Assembly: GCA_012511135.1 (NCBI GenBank)
Contig: JAAZGQ010000156.1
Coordinates: 1 to 7,120 of the forward strand
Reading direction: 5' to 3'
Origin: Bacteroidales bacterium
Lineage (GTDB): Bacteria; Bacteroidota; Bacteroidia; Bacteroidales; UBA1402
Length of the DNA: 7,120 nucleotides
Positions 6,080 to 7,120 of the stretch are shown here, piece by piece. The first letter of the stretch is position 1, and each line of letters opens with the position of its first letter. The translations under genes and the position numbers were made by a program. Below the pieces are notes generated by a model that had not been told where the DNA came from, searched no databases, and worked only from the letters and a program-made list of their open reading frames with translations.

Positions 6080-7120
6080 TTATGTATTAAGTAGGTTTTT
6101 CATTTCTTTGGCCAGAAACTGCACTTTGGGGCCCACAATCAATTGAATGGTGTTCTTGCCGGGCCGGATGATGCCTGCAATAGCAGCAGACCTTAGTATG
6201 GTATCGTCAACGGCTTCGTCTTGTCTGAGCACAATACGGAGCCGGGAGATGCAATTATCCAGTTCGGCAATGTTCTCTTTGCCGCCCAGACCCTGAATCA
6301 GGAGGACAGCCACTTCCCGGTAATTATCGCTGTTTTTACTCTTTCGGGTTGTGGTGTTTTTAGCCGATTTACTGTCCCTGTTATCCTTCTCCCTGCCAGG
6401 CAGGGTCTCCTGATTTTCGTTGCCAGGCAGGGTCTCCTGATTTTCGTTGCCCGGCAGAGTCATCCGATGTTCTTTGCCTTTGAGAGTCTCCAGACTTTCT
6501 TTGCCCGACGGAGTTTCCGGGTTTTCCTCCTCCCTGCCAGGAGTGCGTAAACGAAAGAATTGAATGGTAAAACGGAAGACCAGGTAATAAACCAGGGCCG
6601 TGATAAGTCCTATCCAGAGTATCCAGAGGGGATTCAGAGCCATGGGCGATTTAAAACTAAGAACATAGTCTACCAGCCCGGCACTAAAATTAAAGCCGGC
6701 TCTGACCGGCAGATATGCCATAACACCCGCTGTCAGCCCCGTTAGCAAAGCGTGCAGGGCATACAAGCCGGGAGCCAGGAACATAAAAGAAAATTCCAAT
6801 GGTTCCGTTACACCGGTCAGAAAGGCACTCAGGGCAGAGGCCAGCATCAGTCCACCCACTGCTTTTTTACGTTCGGGTTTGGCCGTGTGATACATAGCCA
6901 GGGCGGCAGCAGGCAGACCAAACATCATGACCGGGAAAAAGCCCGTCATATATTGTCCGCTTACCCCAAGGACACCCTGACCTGACCAAAAATCGGCCAA
7001 ATCGTTGATGCCTGCCACATCGAACCAAAACACCTGATTCAGAGCGTGGTGCAAGCCCAGCGGAATGAGCAGGCGATTGAAAAAGGCATACAGCCCGACA
7101 CCGACAGCTCCGGTATCCAA
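6080..7120 (-). CDS. PTS sugar permease EIICB, N-acetylglucosamine/glucose class (5' end outside the window)
   Basis: The 346 visible residues are the C-terminal part of an inner-membrane PTS permease; the frame is open to the right edge, so the N-terminus is missing. The EIIC half (visible residues 1 to about 190) shows NRLLIPLGLHHALNQVFWF, GFFPVMMFGLPAAALAMYHTA and GVTEPLEFSFMFLAPGLY. These are signatures of the glucose superfamily, and the GLHH.LN..FWF form is closest to GlcNAc (NagE/NagP) permeases. A Lys/Glu/Asn-rich linker (about 191-265) with a nine-residue repeat leads to an EIIB domain (about 267-342). Its phosphorylated Cys is C290 in ELDNCISRLRI, codon 6251-6253. There is no EIIA domain after EIIB, so phosphate must come from a separate EIIA (or one outside the window), with HPr and enzyme I. 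The sugar is phosphorylated during import. It is the first visible gene of an operon with M20 and GH31. Sugar specificity is inferred only. Confidence 0.9.
   Translation of the reverse strand: MDTGAVGVGLYAFFNRLLIPLGLHHALNQVFWFDVAGINDLADFWSGQGVLGVSGQYMTGFFPVMMFGLPAAALAMYHTAKPERKKAVGGLMLASALSAFLTGVTEPLEFSFMFLAPGLYALHALLTGLTAGVMAYLPVRAGFNFSAGLVDYVLSFKSPMALNPLWILWIGLITALVYYLVFRFTIQFFRLRTPGREEENPETPSGKESLETLKGKEHRMTLPGNENQETLPGNENQETLPGREKDNRDSKSAKNTTTRKSKNSDNYREVAVLLIQGLGGKENIAELDNCISRLRIVLRQDEAVDDTILRSAAIAGIIRPGKNTIQLIVGPKVQFLAKEMKNLLNT
6396..6530. repeat. 27-bp tandem repeat, five units, encoding the EIIC-EIIB linker
   Basis: Units lie at 6396-6422, 6423-6449, 6450-6476, 6477-6503 and 6504-6530. 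The first two are identical, beginning CCAGGCAGGGTCTCCTGATT and ending TTCGTTG. The other three are progressively diverged. On the coding strand each unit gives nine residues: NENQETLPG twice, then KEHRMTLPG, KESLETLKG and EENPETPSG. The array lies entirely within the hydrophilic spacer between the membrane domain and EIIB, so copy-number change would alter linker length in steps of nine residues without a frameshift. Confidence 0.92.

Overview
The window looks like chromosomal DNA of a member of the Bacteroidota (Bacteroidales-like). The supporting signs are a promoter of the Bacteroidota type (TTTG, 19 bp, TAnnTTTG), a second TAnnTTTG element on the other strand, A-rich leaders without clear Shine-Dalgarno sites, two lipoprotein signal peptides and a PA14-containing GH31 enzyme typical of glycan-degrading Bacteroidota. 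No RNA gene, IS element, CRISPR array or phage gene was seen.

Layout: (1) positions 1-217, minus strand: the N-terminus of a lipoprotein that runs off the left edge. (2) 218-449: a divergent intergenic region with a promoter on each side. The rightward promoter carries a near-perfect palindrome between its -33 and -7 elements, which is a likely repressor operator. (3) 450-1687 (possibly 1715), plus strand: a two-gene operon of a DUF89 metal-dependent phosphatase and a small VOC/glyoxalase-fold protein. The VOC gene appears to carry a one-base frameshift near its 3' end. (4) 1762-7120, minus strand, read right to left: a tightly packed operon of a PTS EIICB sugar permease of the GlcNAc/glucose class (5' end outside the window), a cytoplasmic M20 dipeptidase and a GH31 lipoprotein best matched to alpha-xylosidases. 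The two operons converge near 1690-1762 without an obvious hairpin terminator.

How the genes may work together: the minus-strand operon couples cell-surface or periplasmic glycoside cleavage (GH31), phosphorylating sugar uptake (PTS) and intracellular dipeptide hydrolysis (M20). That is an uncommon set for this phylum, where glycan uptake usually runs through SusC/SusD outer-membrane systems. The plus-strand pair fits metabolite damage control: DUF89 enzymes remove phosphate from harmful or damaged phosphometabolites, and many VOC proteins handle reactive carbonyls. Two genes of the minus operon contain in-frame tandem repeats: a hexamer in the GH31 signal peptide and a 27-bp repeat in the EIIC-EIIB linker. 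Nothing here is a clearly new defence or mobile system. The most notable points are the operator-in-promoter, the broken VOC C-terminus, the PTS permease and the two in-frame repeat tracts.
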